From Symbiodinium natans (Eukaryota; Sar; Dinophyceae; Suessiales; Symbiodiniaceae), in NCBI GenBank assembly GCA_905221605.1, contig CAJNDS010000830.1, positions 1 to 62,539 on the forward strand: 62,539 nt of DNA, in the 5' to 3' direction. Positions 9,305 through 18,859 of the stretch are shown piece after piece; within the stretch, counting starts at the first letter, position 1, and every line of letters starts with the position of its first letter. A model generated the notes under the pieces. The model made no database searches and was not told the DNA's origin. It was given only the letters and a program-made list of their open reading frames with translations. A program made the translations under genes and the position numbers.

Positions 9305-9406
9305 GGAATGTTCCCCCTTTATACTAACAGTCCTTAATTAGGGATTCTAACAGGGGGGGGGTACTATCATCCCCATTAAGGACTGTTAGTATAGGGGGAA
9401 CATCCC
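9305..9406. mobile_element. GGGATGTTCCCCC MITE, copy 1
   Basis: Terminal inverted repeats of about 31 bases (GGATGTTCCCCCT, then ATACTAACAGTCCTTAA) surround a 40-base centre with a run of nine Gs. A second member with the same termini lies at 12455-12547, so this is a true family of small inverted-repeat elements. Confidence 0.8.
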
Positions 9407-9767
9407 AGCTGATAACCCTGCAAAGGTCTCGAAAAGCTGTGAAGGTTTAGGGCTTAGGGCTTAGGGGTTAAAGGGTCACAACTGGGACGAGCCAGGCAGC
9501 AGCATGCTTGTCTACTTCCAGCGATTTAGGGTTTCTGGTTTAGACTTACCCTAAACCCTAGAGCCAACAAGTTCTAGACTCGAAAACACTGAACGCTTCA
9601 CGGTCTTGGGAGGAAACCGTATTGGGCCGGTCTCTGCGCAGCCTGAGCTGAGCACTGACTTGCAAACATCAGATGCCATGTGGTGATTCTCTAAGCTCTG
9701 GCCCCTTCTGGGGTCCTTATTTTAAGGCGGCCCCTCGTATTTAGGGTAGTAAAAGAGGACCAGCATT

Positions 9768-9912
9768 TTAAGAACTGACCATGTATAGCAGGGCACCGTA
9801 TACATACCCCCACAACCCCTGGTGAAAAGACTTTGCCATCGGCTCCAGGGCGTTTTGGAATTTCGCCCAGAACTTGCGATTGGGGCTTGCGGTTGGTTTC
9901 AGGTGACACTTT
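9768..9912 (-). CDS. candidate exon, unknown protein
   Basis: A minus-strand frame encodes SPNRKFWAKFQNALEPMA and KSFHQGLWGYVYGALLYMV. It may end at the stop TAA (9770-9768) or be spliced at GGG|GTATGT, a strong donor. The acceptor side is CCCAAAG|T after degenerate telomeric repeats. No family is recognised. Confidence 0.5.
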
Positions 9913-10043
9913 GGGTTCAGGGTTCAGGATTTAGGGTTTAGGGTCTAGGGTCTAGGGTTTAGGGCTTAGGGCTTAGGGTTTAGGGTTTAGGGTTTCGGGT
10001 TTAGGGTTTAGGGTTCAGGGTGGCTTATATCTTTAGAACCAAC

Positions 10044-10158
10044 CTCGACTCCACGGCCAAGTAGCTGGCGTCGAAGTGGGTCGCGTGCTGGCCATCTCGC
10101 CCCGAGCCGGGGCAGCAGAGCTCCGGGCAGGGGCCGAGCCTTTCGTAGCCATGGTTGC
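10044..10158 (-). CDS. candidate exon, Cys-rich
   Basis: It is bounded by AAACAG|GC and TCGAG|GTTGG on the minus strand. The peptide contains NHGYERLGPCPELCCPG and HATHFDASYLAVES. It is flanked on both sides by TTTAGGG-type arrays, and its strand agrees with the zinc-finger exons upstream. No family is recognised. Confidence 0.55.
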
Positions 10159-10278
10159 CTGTTTTGGGGTTTAGGGCTTCTAGGGTTTAGGGTTTAGGGT
10201 TTAGGGTTTCCGGGTTTGCGGGTTTCCGGGTTTAGGGTTTAGGGTTTAGGGTTCAGGGTTTAGGGTAAGGGTTAAGGG

Positions 10279-10563
10279 CTAAGAGTTAAGGTTTAGGGTA
10301 CCCATGGTTGCCTGGGCTTCCTTGCAAGCCATATTGGTCCTCTGATGCTCAGCCATGCCCCTCCCTCCGCCGTGAACTTCCAGGCTGCAGAAAGGGCAGT
10401 TGGCAGCCCAGCCAGGACTGGTTGTCCGTGAGGGGGCAGCCTCAGCCAGTGTCCAAATCGAAGGCTTGCGATTTTCTCGCTGGAGCACGATTTCTGGTTT
10501 TTGAAGTGGCATGGCATTGGGACGATTGGAACCCTCTCGTCGGGTAGACGCATCACCAAACAC
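10279..10563 (-). CDS. zinc-finger exon, copy A
   Basis: The minus-strand frame contains WAANCPFCSLEVHGGG and MAEHQRTNMACK, a C-x2-C...H-x5-C arrangement that can bind one zinc ion. The linker upstream is Ser/Thr/Pro-rich. It is one of three related copies at 10.3, 10.7 and 11.4 kb; here the part after the finger is shorter and diverges into TTTAGGG variants. I infer an intracellular C2HC zinc-finger protein; the partner is unknown. Confidence 0.55.
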   Translation of the reverse strand: MFGDASTRREGSNRPNAMPLQKPEIVLQRENRKPSIWTLAEAAPSRTTSPGWAANCPFCSLEVHGGGRGMAEHQRTNMACKEAQATMGTLNLNS

Positions 10564-11490
10564 GAAACCGAAAGCTTGCTACCAAGGGCACCAAGGCGCC
10601 GGTGACGAGGAGGTTAGGGTGTTGGCAGACCCGCCTTCTGGCGAAGCGGCGCCCCGGGCAGAGTCCTCTGCAGAACTTGAGCCTTCCGTGTCCGCGGCCA
10701 AGGCTGCCTGGATTTGTTTGCAGACCACATTCACCTTCTGATGCTCAGCCATCGCTTTGCCTCCGCCGCGAACTTCCAGGCTGCAGAAAGGGCAGTTGGC
10801 AGCCCAGCCAGGACGTGTTGTCCGCGAGGGGGCAGCCTCAGCCAGTGTCCAAACGAAGGCTTGCGAATGTCTCGCTGGAGCACAAGTTCTACTTCTTGGA
10901 GTGGGTCATGTCTGATAGTTGTGATTATGGCTTTAGTGGTGGATCTGGGATTATTACAACATCTCTAAAAGGGACCGCTCATGATTATTCTCTCTCTTGC
11001 CTTATGCGTGTCCTGCATACTGTAGATCTTGGATAAATGAGTTGTGGTAATAAAGGCCTATAGTGAAGTGAAAGGCTGGCGACACAGTCACTCATTTCTG
11101 TATTCATGTTTAATTTGGACCTTTCTACGATCATGGTATAGAGACTATTGGAACCCTCAAAACATCTCGTCGCATGGATCTGTATGCATCTTCCGGTATA
11201 CGCGTCACTGCCGAGTCACCAGACACGAAACCGAAAGCTGGCTACCAAGGGCACCAAGGCGCCGGTGACGAGGAGGTTAGGGTGTTGGCAGACCCACCTT
11301 CTGGCGAAGTGGCAGCGGCGCCCCGGGCAGAGTCCTCTGCAGAACTTGAGCCTTCCGTGTCCGCGGCCAAGGCTGCCTGGATTTGTTTGCAGGCCACATT
11401 CACCTTCTGATGCTCAGCCATCGCTTTGCCTCCGCCGCGAACTTCCAGGCTGCAGAACGGGCAGTTGGTAACCCAGCCAGGAGGACGTGC
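10563..11490. repeat. tandem duplication carrying the zinc-finger exon
   Basis: The segment at about 10563-10880 recurs at about 11229-11490 with few differences, including non-coding flank beginning AAACCGAAAGC. A more diverged copy of the finger part lies at 10300-10520. Unique DNA (10880-11220) separates the two close copies. Confidence 0.8.
10600..10860 (-). CDS. zinc-finger exon, copy B
   Basis: It has the same finger as copy A (NCPFCSLEVRGGGKAMAEH then NVVCK), followed by a Ser/Ala/Glu-rich tail (AADTEGSSSAEDSARGA). It is nearly identical to copy C at nucleotide level, which indicates a recent duplication. Plus-strand open frames over it (10511-10741) are shadows. Confidence 0.55.
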
Positions 11491-11592
11491 CGGCCTGGTG
11501 CATGGAGTCTCAGCCGATGTCCCAATGGCAGTAAGGCAGTGCTCCTGGCCGAGGTAGTAGAATAAACTACTCGTTGCAGTCAACGCCTTCAC
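11242..11592 (-). CDS. zinc-finger exon, copy C
   Basis: A 116-codon minus-strand frame holds the C2HC finger (NCPFCSLEVRGGGKAMAEH, NVACK) and the acidic tail. It could be the 5'-most copy of a repeated-finger gene. A plausible donor is CAGAAG|GTGGGT in the tail. The three copies are not evenly spaced (about 400 and 670 bp), so the units carry different intronic DNA. Confidence 0.55.
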   Translation of the reverse strand: MKALTATSSLFYYLGQEHCLTAIGTSAETPCTRPARPPGWVTNCPFCSLEVRGGGKAMAEHQKVNVACKQIQAALAADTEGSSSAEDSARGAAATSPEGGSANTLTSSSPAPWCPW

Positions 11593-11613
11593 AAGAATGT
11601 TCTGCGGGTTTCT

Positions 11614-11968
11614 TTGTTTGTCCTATTTTTGTTCATGGATTTCATGGTTGTACTAAGGTTTTGGCACATTTACGTGCGAAAAATCAGCGCAGAACAAGCC
11701 ACGGTTTTGCTGGATTATGCGAAAGTGCCGCGGTTTCTAAATGCGTGCTTTGTGTGTTTGTCACACGCCTGCCATGTTTTCGTGCAAATTTTGCGAGGCT
11801 TTTTCTTCGTGATTTTTCGCTATGGTGAAGGGTTCGGACTTGCAGTGTTTTAGGGTTTGTCAGAGTAAACGGGTTTGGGCTGGACTGCTTTGGACTCAGG
11901 AGTTGGGTTCACGACTTGAGCTTTTGGGCTGTGGCCCTCAACAACCCGAAGCTCTATAACCCCCATCT
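11614..11968 (+). CDS. possible plus-strand coding segments
   Basis: A plus-strand frame 11614-11853 contains VRKISAEQATVLLDYAKV and then a Phe/Val/Cys-rich hydrophobic stretch. A separate exon-like stretch 11873-11968 follows GTTTGTCAG| and contains VWAGLLWTQELGSRLELL. Either could be the 5' part of the plus-strand gene ending at 14606. No family is recognised. Confidence 0.3.
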
Positions 11969-12147
11969 CGGCATAGACGTCATCGCCAAACCCCCTTTAG
12001 ACCCTCCACATTGCAAAACGCGGAACAAGACGTCCCCAATCCTAGAGTACCACAGCAACCTAAACCCTAAACCCTAAACCCTAAACCCCAAACCCTAAAC
12101 CCTAAACCCTAAACCCTAAACCCTAAGGCCTTACCTTTCCATCCCAG

Positions 12148-14133
12148 GTTTTCCGGGCTGAGGGTCTGGGGATGGGGTGCTGGCCCAGGGTAAGGGTCCA
12201 GGATTTAGGGTTTCCTAGTTGCTGAATACCCTTTCAATTGTGGTAGGATTATATATGTAAAAAGATTTATTTATGTATTTTTTATTTATATACAAAACGG
12301 GGACTGTGGAGACTCCAAACCGGGTATATATATATATATATATTTCTACCTAACTAAGGTGTGGAGTTTTGGTGGTATTTGTTTTGTCGGGGGAGGGGGT
12401 GGGGGTACAGTGTGCTTGCAAAATTCAGGAAATCGTAGGCAGAGATGAGGTTTAGGATGTTCCCCCTATACCAACAGCCCCTTTATATTCTAGCACCCCC
12501 TGTTATAATCCCTATTTAAGGACTGTGCATATAAGGGGGAACATCCCAAGGTGAGGTAGACTTCGCGAGTTTTGCAGGATCCGACAGTTGTCGGGCCTTC
12601 AGCCTTTGGGTTTGGGGTTTGGGGTTTAGGGTTTAGGGTTTAGGGTTTGGGGTTTGGGGTTTAGAGTGAGGAACTTGGGCCACCCACCAAGAAAAGCGTG
12701 GAAACGTGGTTTTTGCTGACGGCGTCGGCGTAGAATTGTTACCGGAGAGACAACCTGCTAGTTGCAATCAACTTCAGCAGCTTGATGGAACTTGGGTTGA
12801 GTAAAGTCGAGCAGACAAACCACACAAACGAATGCAAGAGTTCGTAGGTTTCACCCTGGACCTACCCTGGGGGTTGGGATGTAGGGTTTATCAAACAAGA
12901 AGAGCCCTAAGCCCGAAATCCTCACCCTTGGAGCCTCCTCATTTCCGTGCTTTCTTCGAGGTAGCTTCTTACCCGGAGCCTGTTGAAGGCAGGATTTGGG
13001 ATTTTGGGGTGGGGTTAAGCTAAGGCTTTAGGGCTCCCAAAGCGTAGGGCTCAGGATGTAGCATTTTCCCTAAACCCTAAACCCTAAACCCTAAACCCTA
13101 AACCCTAAACTTTGGAAGTTAAAGATCAAGATTTAGGGCTCCTCAAGGCTGATGGGAGGCCCCAAGACCAATCAATTCGCGGCCAAGTCTAAGGCTTAGG
13201 GATACCCGGGTCTTGCGCACGCGCCTCGTTTCAACAACAGCCTATCATTTAGGGTTCAGGGTTTAGGGTTTAGGGTTTAGGGTTTAGGGTTTAGGGTTTA
13301 GGGTTTAGGGTTTAGGGTTTAGGGTTTAGGGCTATCTATGAGAAGCTGCCGAAGAGAAGAACAGACTTCTGGCGAGTTCTTCGGTGTCGCGGTGGCAGGA
13401 GGATTATAAGCTTCTTCCTGGGTATGAGGAGCTTTATCTTCGGGTGAGACCAGAAGAAAAACCTCGGTGACCTGCCCCACCAAGTTTAGGGGTTTAAAGT
13501 TTAGGGGTTTCAAGTTTAGGGTTTAGGGTTAGGGTTTAGGGTTTAGGGGTTTCAGGTTTAGGGTTTAAGGTTTAGGGTTAAGGTTTAGGGTTTAAGGTTT
13601 AGGGTTTAAGGTTTAGGCGGTTCAAGGTGTAGGGTAATTGTCCTGAGTTCAGAGTTTACCCTCAGCATGTAGGACTCAGGGTTTCGGGCACTTCCCCCCC
13701 CCCCCCGAAACCCGCCCGAAGACCCTAAACCCTAAACCCATCCTAAACCCTAAACCCTAAACCCTAAACCCATCCTAAACCCTAAACCCGAAACCCTAAA
13801 CCCTACACCCTAACCCATCCTAAGCCCTAAACCCGAAACCCTAAACCCTCAACCCTAAACCCTAAACCCTAAACCCTAACCTAAGCCCCCCTCCAGCCTC
13901 GGTGGGCTCCTGCAAGGCCGGCCTCTTGTTGGAGGGCGACGACTGCGAAGCCTCCTTCTGCCTCGAAATTTTCAGGCGGCTTGAGGGTTTAGGGTTTAGG
14001 GTTTATTGTTTAGGGTTTAGGGTTTAGGGGCTTTAGGGGGGGGGTGGGGGGTTGGGGTTTAGGGGGTTTGGGGGGATTTTGGGGGATTTGGAGGGTTTTG
14101 GGGGGTTTCGGGGGTTTGTTTTTGGGGGCGGGA

Positions 14134-14164
<31 letters not shown>

Positions 14165-14606
14165 GGGGGATCTCTTAAGGAGAGTTGCAAGATCCATGGA
14201 GTTAAGGCCTCCAACGATCCCAAACCCTAGGTTTAGGGGTTTAGGGGTTTGGGGTTGAAGGGTTTAGGGTTTAGGGTTTAGGGTTTAGGGTTTAGGTTTA
14301 GGGTTTAGGGTTTAGGGTTTAGGGTTTAGGGTTTAGGGTTTAGGTTTAGGGTTCAGGGTTTAGGGTTTAGGGTTTAGGGTTCAGGGTTCAGGGTTTAGGG
14401 TTTAGGGTTTCGGGTTTAAGGTTTAGGGTTTAGGGTTTCGGGTTTAGGGCTTAGGGTTTAGGGTCTAAACCTTCCACCCCAAACCCTCCACCCGATACCT
14501 GCGAAACTACAAAGACAGCTTGCGGGGTGGGTTGCTGGAGCAGCGCCGGCAGATTCTGGATGATCCCTGGGCCAGTGCAACCAGGGTTTCTGTGAAGGCT
14601 CTTTAA
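12148..14606 (+). CDS. multi-exon plus-strand gene, unknown product
   Basis: A series of short exon-like stretches on the plus strand, most with standard borders: 12148-12189 (CATCCCAG| ... |GTAAGG); 12411-12449 (ending GATGAG|GTTTAG, where the donor belongs to a telomeric unit); about 12569-12600; 12671-12800 (HQEKRGNVVFADGVGVELL, ending |GTAAAG); 13343-13443 (RWQEDYKLLPGYEELYLR, ending CGG|GTGAGA); 13897-13975 (CKAGLLLEGDDCEASFCLE, ending TTCAG|GC); 14180-14206; about 14519-14606 (GGLLEQRRQILDDPW, stop TAA). The peptides look like soluble protein, but no family is recognised. Telomeric arrays and a MITE lie in the putative introns. The exon set may be incomplete. The gene converges on the RING gene, with stops about 100 bp apart. 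Confidence 0.5.
12220..12370. other. AT-rich intron-like segment
   Basis: An AT-rich stretch with (TA)n around 12325-12342 between two plus-strand exons. It has no coding sense and fits an ordinary intron without telomeric repeats. Confidence 0.5.
12455..12547. mobile_element. GGGATGTTCCCCC MITE, copy 2
   Basis: Same termini as the element at 9305-9406 (GGATGTTCCCCCTATA left; TTAAGGACTGTGCATATA and GGGGGAACATCCC right), about 93 bp. It sits in a putative intron of the plus-strand gene, immediately after an exon. Confidence 0.8.
14245..14466. repeat. long TTTAGGG array
   Basis: About thirty units with scattered TTCAGGG and TTTCGGG variants, the longest array in the window. It lies in the last intron of the plus-strand gene. 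A run of G (14145-14162) lies just upstream. Confidence 0.92.
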
Positions 14607-14705
14607 GCTTGGTGTTTGCAGAGGGTTTCAGCAGGGTTTGCGTTTAGGCGCCTTAGGGTCCTTGGGGATTCATGTTGAAGGCTCCGTGCTCCAAGCCCCC
14701 AAACC

Positions 14706-15707
14706 CTAAACCCTAAAACCGACGACAACTCAGGAGCAGGCAGAAATTCTTCGTGCACTCATCCCACGCAAATGTCTGCCGACACTGGGGGCAGTCGCAG
14801 GTCTTCCCCTTTCCGACCAGCATGTTCATCTTAGCTGCGGTCTAGGGTTTAGGGTTTAGGCTTTAGGGTTTAGGGTTCAGGGTTCAGGGTTTGGGGCTTA
14901 GGGTTTAGGGTTTAGGGTTTAGGGTTTAGGGTTTAGGGTTTAGGGTTTAGGGATACAGGCGCAGGGTTCCAGGGAGAGCAGCGGGCTTGAAGGTTTGGGG
15001 CTTGAAGTGTCGGGCCTGAGGGTTCAGGATCCAGGGTTCGGTTCTGGGGGCTTAGGGTTAGGGTTTAGGGTTTAGGGTTTAGGGTTTAGGGTTTAGGGTT
15101 TAGGGTTTAGGGTTTAGGGTTTAGGGTTTAGGGTTTAGGGTTTAGGGTTTAGGGTTTAGGGTTTAGGGTTTAGGGTTTAGGGCTGAAACGAAAAAGCCTC
15201 CGAGCTGCACATGTCTGGCAGAAGGTGTGCCCACACCTGCTCAGGAAGGGAGCACGGTCCGAGTCGTTGAACTCCTCAAAGCAGAGGTCGCACTCCAGCT
15301 CGATCCTGGGCCACCGCTGGATCTTCGACTGCAGCCCCCCAAGACTCCGCAGGACCTCCAACCACGAAATCCTAAACCCTAAACCCTAAACCCTAAACCC
15401 TGAATTCCCGAAACCCCCAAGCCCCTCAACCCGAACCTTGGGCTTCACCCAACAATGCCCCAGCAACAGCCCATTCCCGAAAGCCGGATCCTGGTTTCTG
15501 AAGCCGAGTGAGTCGGTAAAAACCCCTGGAGTCGAGATCCCTCTACACGAACCATCGTCTCTGGGCCCCGAACGATCGACTCCCGAAGAAGATATTGGGG
15601 TTTTGGGCTTCGGGTTACTCGACAGCCCTGATTTTGCAACTTACTGGCATCTGCCCGTCGAACCACTCCAAGCGATCCTGTAGGAACTTGGCACGTAAAA
15701 CCCACGA
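14706..15707 (-). CDS. RING-finger protein, 3' part of gene (three exons)
   Basis: A probable E3 ubiquitin ligase. Exon 15707-15645 (acceptor CTGCAG|T, KFLQDRLEWFDGQMP, donor CCA|GTAAGT) leads to exon 15355-15190, with CDLCFEEF and CGHTFCQTC, the first six zinc ligands (C-x2-C, C-x-H, C, C-x2-C). The last pair, CPQC, lies in exon 14834-14706 (VGKGKTCDCPQCRQTF, then CLLLSCRRF and stop). Together they give a complete C3HC4-type RING. The intron between the two RING exons is mostly TTTAGGG repeats. The stop codon TAG at 14708-14706 is supplied by a telomeric unit. Further exons probably lie upstream on the same strand (16.3-19.6 kb), but the link is inferred from strand and order only. Confidence 0.78.
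15046..15183. repeat. TTTAGGG array splitting the RING domain
   Basis: About twenty perfect units in the intron between the two halves of the RING finger. With the array at 14836-14952 it makes up most of that intron. Confidence 0.92.
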
Positions 15708-15734
15708 CTGCAGCTTGGGAACTAAGACTAAATA

Positions 15735-15870
15735 ATCAGAAACATAAATATATATTTGTATATATGTAAAATATACATATATAGAAATACTTTGATGTGC
15801 TTGTTGATGTATCTATTGGTTTATTTACATTTTGCCCTTTTGGTTATCATGTGTATACATATGTTAGCTC
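15735..15870. other. AT-rich spacer
   Basis: A TATATA-rich stretch with no coding sense, upstream of the first recognised RING-gene exon; probably an intron. Confidence 0.45.
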
Positions 15871-16325
15871 AGGAAACCCACCCTAAAACCTGCACCCTGT
15901 CAGTCCCACATATCAGCTCCAGGCGGTTGAGACCTAGAAAGATTCTTGGAGGGGGAATTGGGGGGCCCGACAACATGGGGATTCGGACCCATAGGCCATA
16001 GGCATTCAAAACGTGCAATGAACCTTAATCCATAAACCCAAACCCTGAACCCTAAACCCTAAACCCTAAAACCCTAAACCCTAAACCCTGAACCCTAAAC
16101 CCTAAACCCTAAACCCTAACCCGCAACCCGGGAAGTTGCCAGGCTGCTGCAAAGCTGGCGTCGCCTTTGCATCGCCGGTGCAGCTGCTGGGCCTCATGCA
16201 CAGGGTTTTGGCGGGGTTTGGGGTTTTTGGTTTTGGGGTTTAGGGTTTAGGGTTTAGGGTTTGGGGTTTAGGATTTGGGTTTAGGGTGTAGGGCTCAGGG
16301 TGCTGTGATCTGAGGCAGAGGGCTT

Positions 16326-16399
16326 GGGGATTGCATCATTCAAGTAGAGCATGGCTCCTTCGCAGTATGGGTCACGTCCCATGACAACCCGGCCCCTCC
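16326..16399 (-). CDS. candidate exon, unknown protein
   Basis: Minus strand, after GTTCGGAG|. The peptide contains GRVVMGRDPYCEGAMLYLN and DAIP. It may belong to the same transcript as the RING exons. No family is recognised. Confidence 0.45.
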
Positions 16400-16819
16400 G
16401 AACGAACGCCAAAGCCAGTGCCGCAACCCGAAACCCACGCCAACGCAGCCGTGTGGCTCAGTGTGCCGGCACGGCTGGGGCATGTTGCCGGCCGCACTGG
16501 GTGGGGCCTTGGGGGGTTGATAGGGAGCTTTGGAGGCTTGCAATCATGAGGGATGTTGGGATTCAAGGATTGCAGAGCTGCAGTTGAAGGGCTTGCGGGC
16601 TGAAGAGGTGTCAGACTACAGGGTTCAGCAGTGAAGGGGCTCAAGATTTGGGCTTCAATGCTTCGGCCCAAGCCCGCATGAGCCTAAACTGACCCGGCTT
16701 TGAGTCGCAGGAATCTTGAGGCTCCGGCCTTAGGGGTGGTTCCCAGGCACAAAGGTCCCTGGGTCCAGGTTCCTGTGTCCCGTGTAGGGATCAAGGGCCC
16801 TTCCAACTTCAACTTTTCT

Positions 16820-16928
16820 GCAGTCCCGCTGCAGCATCATCAGTGGACGCCACTGCTTCTGCCTCGGCGGGCATTCCGGGGAACTCATGACGCTGCACCG
16901 GCGGCTCAACTCTCATGAACCAGCGCAG
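16820..16928 (-). CDS. candidate exon, unknown protein
   Basis: A clear acceptor (a run of nine Ts, then GCCAG|C) precedes a minus-strand frame with RWFMRVEPPVQRHEFPGMP and an acidic Ala-rich end. The plus strand also offers an acceptor (TTTTCTGCAG|) and an open frame over 16824-17045, so the strand choice rests on the neighbours. Confidence 0.4.
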
Positions 16929-17099
16929 CTGGCAAAAAAAAAACTCGGATTTGAAGAAACCGTTTGCCACGCTCCTTGCAGCCAACCCCTGAACAAAATT
17001 GTTGACATGAAGGCCGTCAGCCTAAACCCAAAACTCGCTAAGTGGGCTTAAGGTCCAAGAAATAAGCTTCATCTCAGCGCAGGGGCACGACAAACAACC

Positions 17100-17418
17100 C
17101 TGCTTCCGAGCTGCCTGACGCAGGTCCTTCAGCCGTTCCTGCGTCCAGGAGGCATGGAAACGGGTCAGAAGCATCTTGAATCTGAATCCAAAGCTCGAAA
17201 CCCTTAGGGACCCTTGAGATCACGACCCGTTACACGCTCGTGTTCGGGGAGTCTACCAGCTTCAAGCCCCGGCAGCACACCTCAGAAATTTCAGGGTTTA
17301 GGGGTCAGGGTGCAGGCTAATATCTATTTTCCCCTCGGGATACGTGGCTGTCGGAACCCGGCCTGAGGGCATGCAAACCCTCAATGTGCTGGGTTCAAAG
17401 AGGTTGATTGGACTTCAG
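17100..17418 (-). CDS. candidate exons, unknown protein
   Basis: Three adjoining minus-strand open stretches: about 17412-17305 (INLFEPSTLRVCMPSGRVP and TYPEGKIDISLHPDP, after CTGAAG|), about 17282-17226 (EVCCRGLKLVDSP) and about 17190-17100 (MLLTRFHASWTQERLKDLR, ending AAGCAG|GGTTG). Each has protein-like composition and lacks its own start. No family is recognised. Confidence 0.5.
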
Positions 17419-17639
17419 GTTTAGGGTTTAGGGTTTGGGGTTTAGGGTTTTGGGTTTGGGGTTCAGGGTTTAGGGTTGGTAAAAGGGGGCCAACAGGTCC
17501 TCAGGTACAGCTTACGAACTCACCTCTACAAGTCACCCACATCCTCGTTTCTCGTCAAATCCAACACCCTATCTGGAAACCCTCAAAAATCATCGGGCTC
17601 CGGGGTCCTGGAGAACCCTGATGGCTTCAAGGCTATGCT

Positions 17640-17750
17640 TCAAAAAAATATATATCAGTATATCAGAATATAAGAATGTCAGTTTATAAGTATATAAGTA
17701 TACAAGTACATAAGTACGTAAATATATAAGCATGTAAGTGAAAAAAAAAA
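17640..17750. repeat. AT-rich ATAAGTA-type repeat
   Basis: Degenerate tandem units around TATATAAGTA and a short A-run; no coding sense. Confidence 0.6.
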
Positions 17751-17819
17751 CATAAAGCAAAAGAACGGAGCCCTAAAGGCTCAGGGTTTTAGGAAGGCCG
17801 GGTACAAACGTGGGGCGCC

Positions 17820-17890
17820 TCGCACACGCGTCGGAGTCTTGCGTTGTCGGCCTGCTCGGAGGGGTCCAGGGACCTCCGGCAAAAGCGTGG
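17820..17890 (-). CDS. candidate exon, unknown protein
   Basis: A minus-strand stretch after a pyrimidine-rich acceptor (CGCTTTTGCCGGAG|) encodes SLDPSEQADNARLRRVCEAP. It is consistent in strand with neighbouring exons. No family is recognised. Confidence 0.4.
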
Positions 17891-18099
17891 AAGGCAAGGC
17901 TTTGTTGGGTTTAGGGCCTAAGTGTCGGGCGTGGGCTCTGGGGTTTAGGGTTTAGGGTTTAGTGTTTAGGGTTTAGGGTTTAGGGTTCAGGGTTCAGGGT
18001 TGAAGAAGTCAGGGTTCGGGAGATCTTGATGAGGCCCAAGGTTCAAGGGGTTGCATTCCAGGTGCAGCTCACACTTCTGGTTCTCCTTGCTCTGGATGG

Positions 18100-18600
18100 C
18101 AATTCACAGCCACATGCTACACGGATTCAGCTTGGGCATACGCCCCTGAACTCCGCGGCCTCTGCCCCTCTTTCTTGGACCAAAGCAGCACGCCAAACTC
18201 AGAAGCCAAACTCTTCCTCTTCAATCGCTTATACAGACAAGTGACAAGAGCATCCAGCCTTCTTCAAAGGTCTAATCCCAAACTCCTGGTTGACCCTGAA
18301 CATCCCTGAACCTACACCCTAACACTTCCTGCCAATCCTGGTGAACCCAAGGTGGCCTGAGAACCTCCAGCAGAAGGTCGGCAAACTTGCGCTCGCTTTT
18401 GTCGACGGAAGCTACGAAGTCCTGGTCTCCGCATAAGGAACATGTGGACAAACCTCTTAGCCCGGGCTGCTTGCAGAATGCTTTGCGGTCTGCTTCGCGG
18501 GTGCTATCGGACCGTTTGCGGGGCGCTTTGCGGGTTAGATGGCCGTATGTGGCATGACATTGAACGTAATACCGATTCGGAAGGCTCCGGGATCAAGAGC
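18100..18600 (-). CDS. candidate exons, unknown protein with Cys pairs
   Basis: A minus-strand frame from about 18593 to 18275 stays open for roughly 105 codons without any Met, which suggests exon content. It includes RYYVQCHATYGHLTRK, TCSLCGDQDFVASVDKSE and LLLEVLRPPWVHQDW. A second stretch, about 18260-18130, encodes LDALVTCLYKRLKRKSLAS and a GVLLWSKKEG motif, ending TCC|GTGTAG. The CxxC suggests zinc binding. No family is recognised. These could be upstream exons of the RING gene or a separate gene. Confidence 0.5.
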
Positions 18601-18859
18601 TGACTCGGAAGAAGGTAAGGGCAAATGTTACAAGCATTTGCCGCAGAGCCGGTCGCTGCTCACAGAGGCGCGGTTGGGATCAATACTCTGAGAACAGCAA
18701 ACTGCCATTTTAACGCGGAGAGTTCTTGCCTTGCATGCTCTTATCCAAAACTCCTACTAGCAAACGAGAATTTGGGTGTAGGCTTAGATGAGCTTCAGGG
18801 ATTGGGGTTGAAGGATTACAACTAGGGCTCAAGAAAATCGACTTCCACCTTGAAGGCTG

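Noticed and set aside
13319-13513. Minus-strand 64-codon frame (TEVFLLVSPEDKAPH)
   Set aside because: The plus-strand reading has a better exon (KLLPGYEELYLR before a GTGAGA donor) consistent with neighbouring plus-strand exons.
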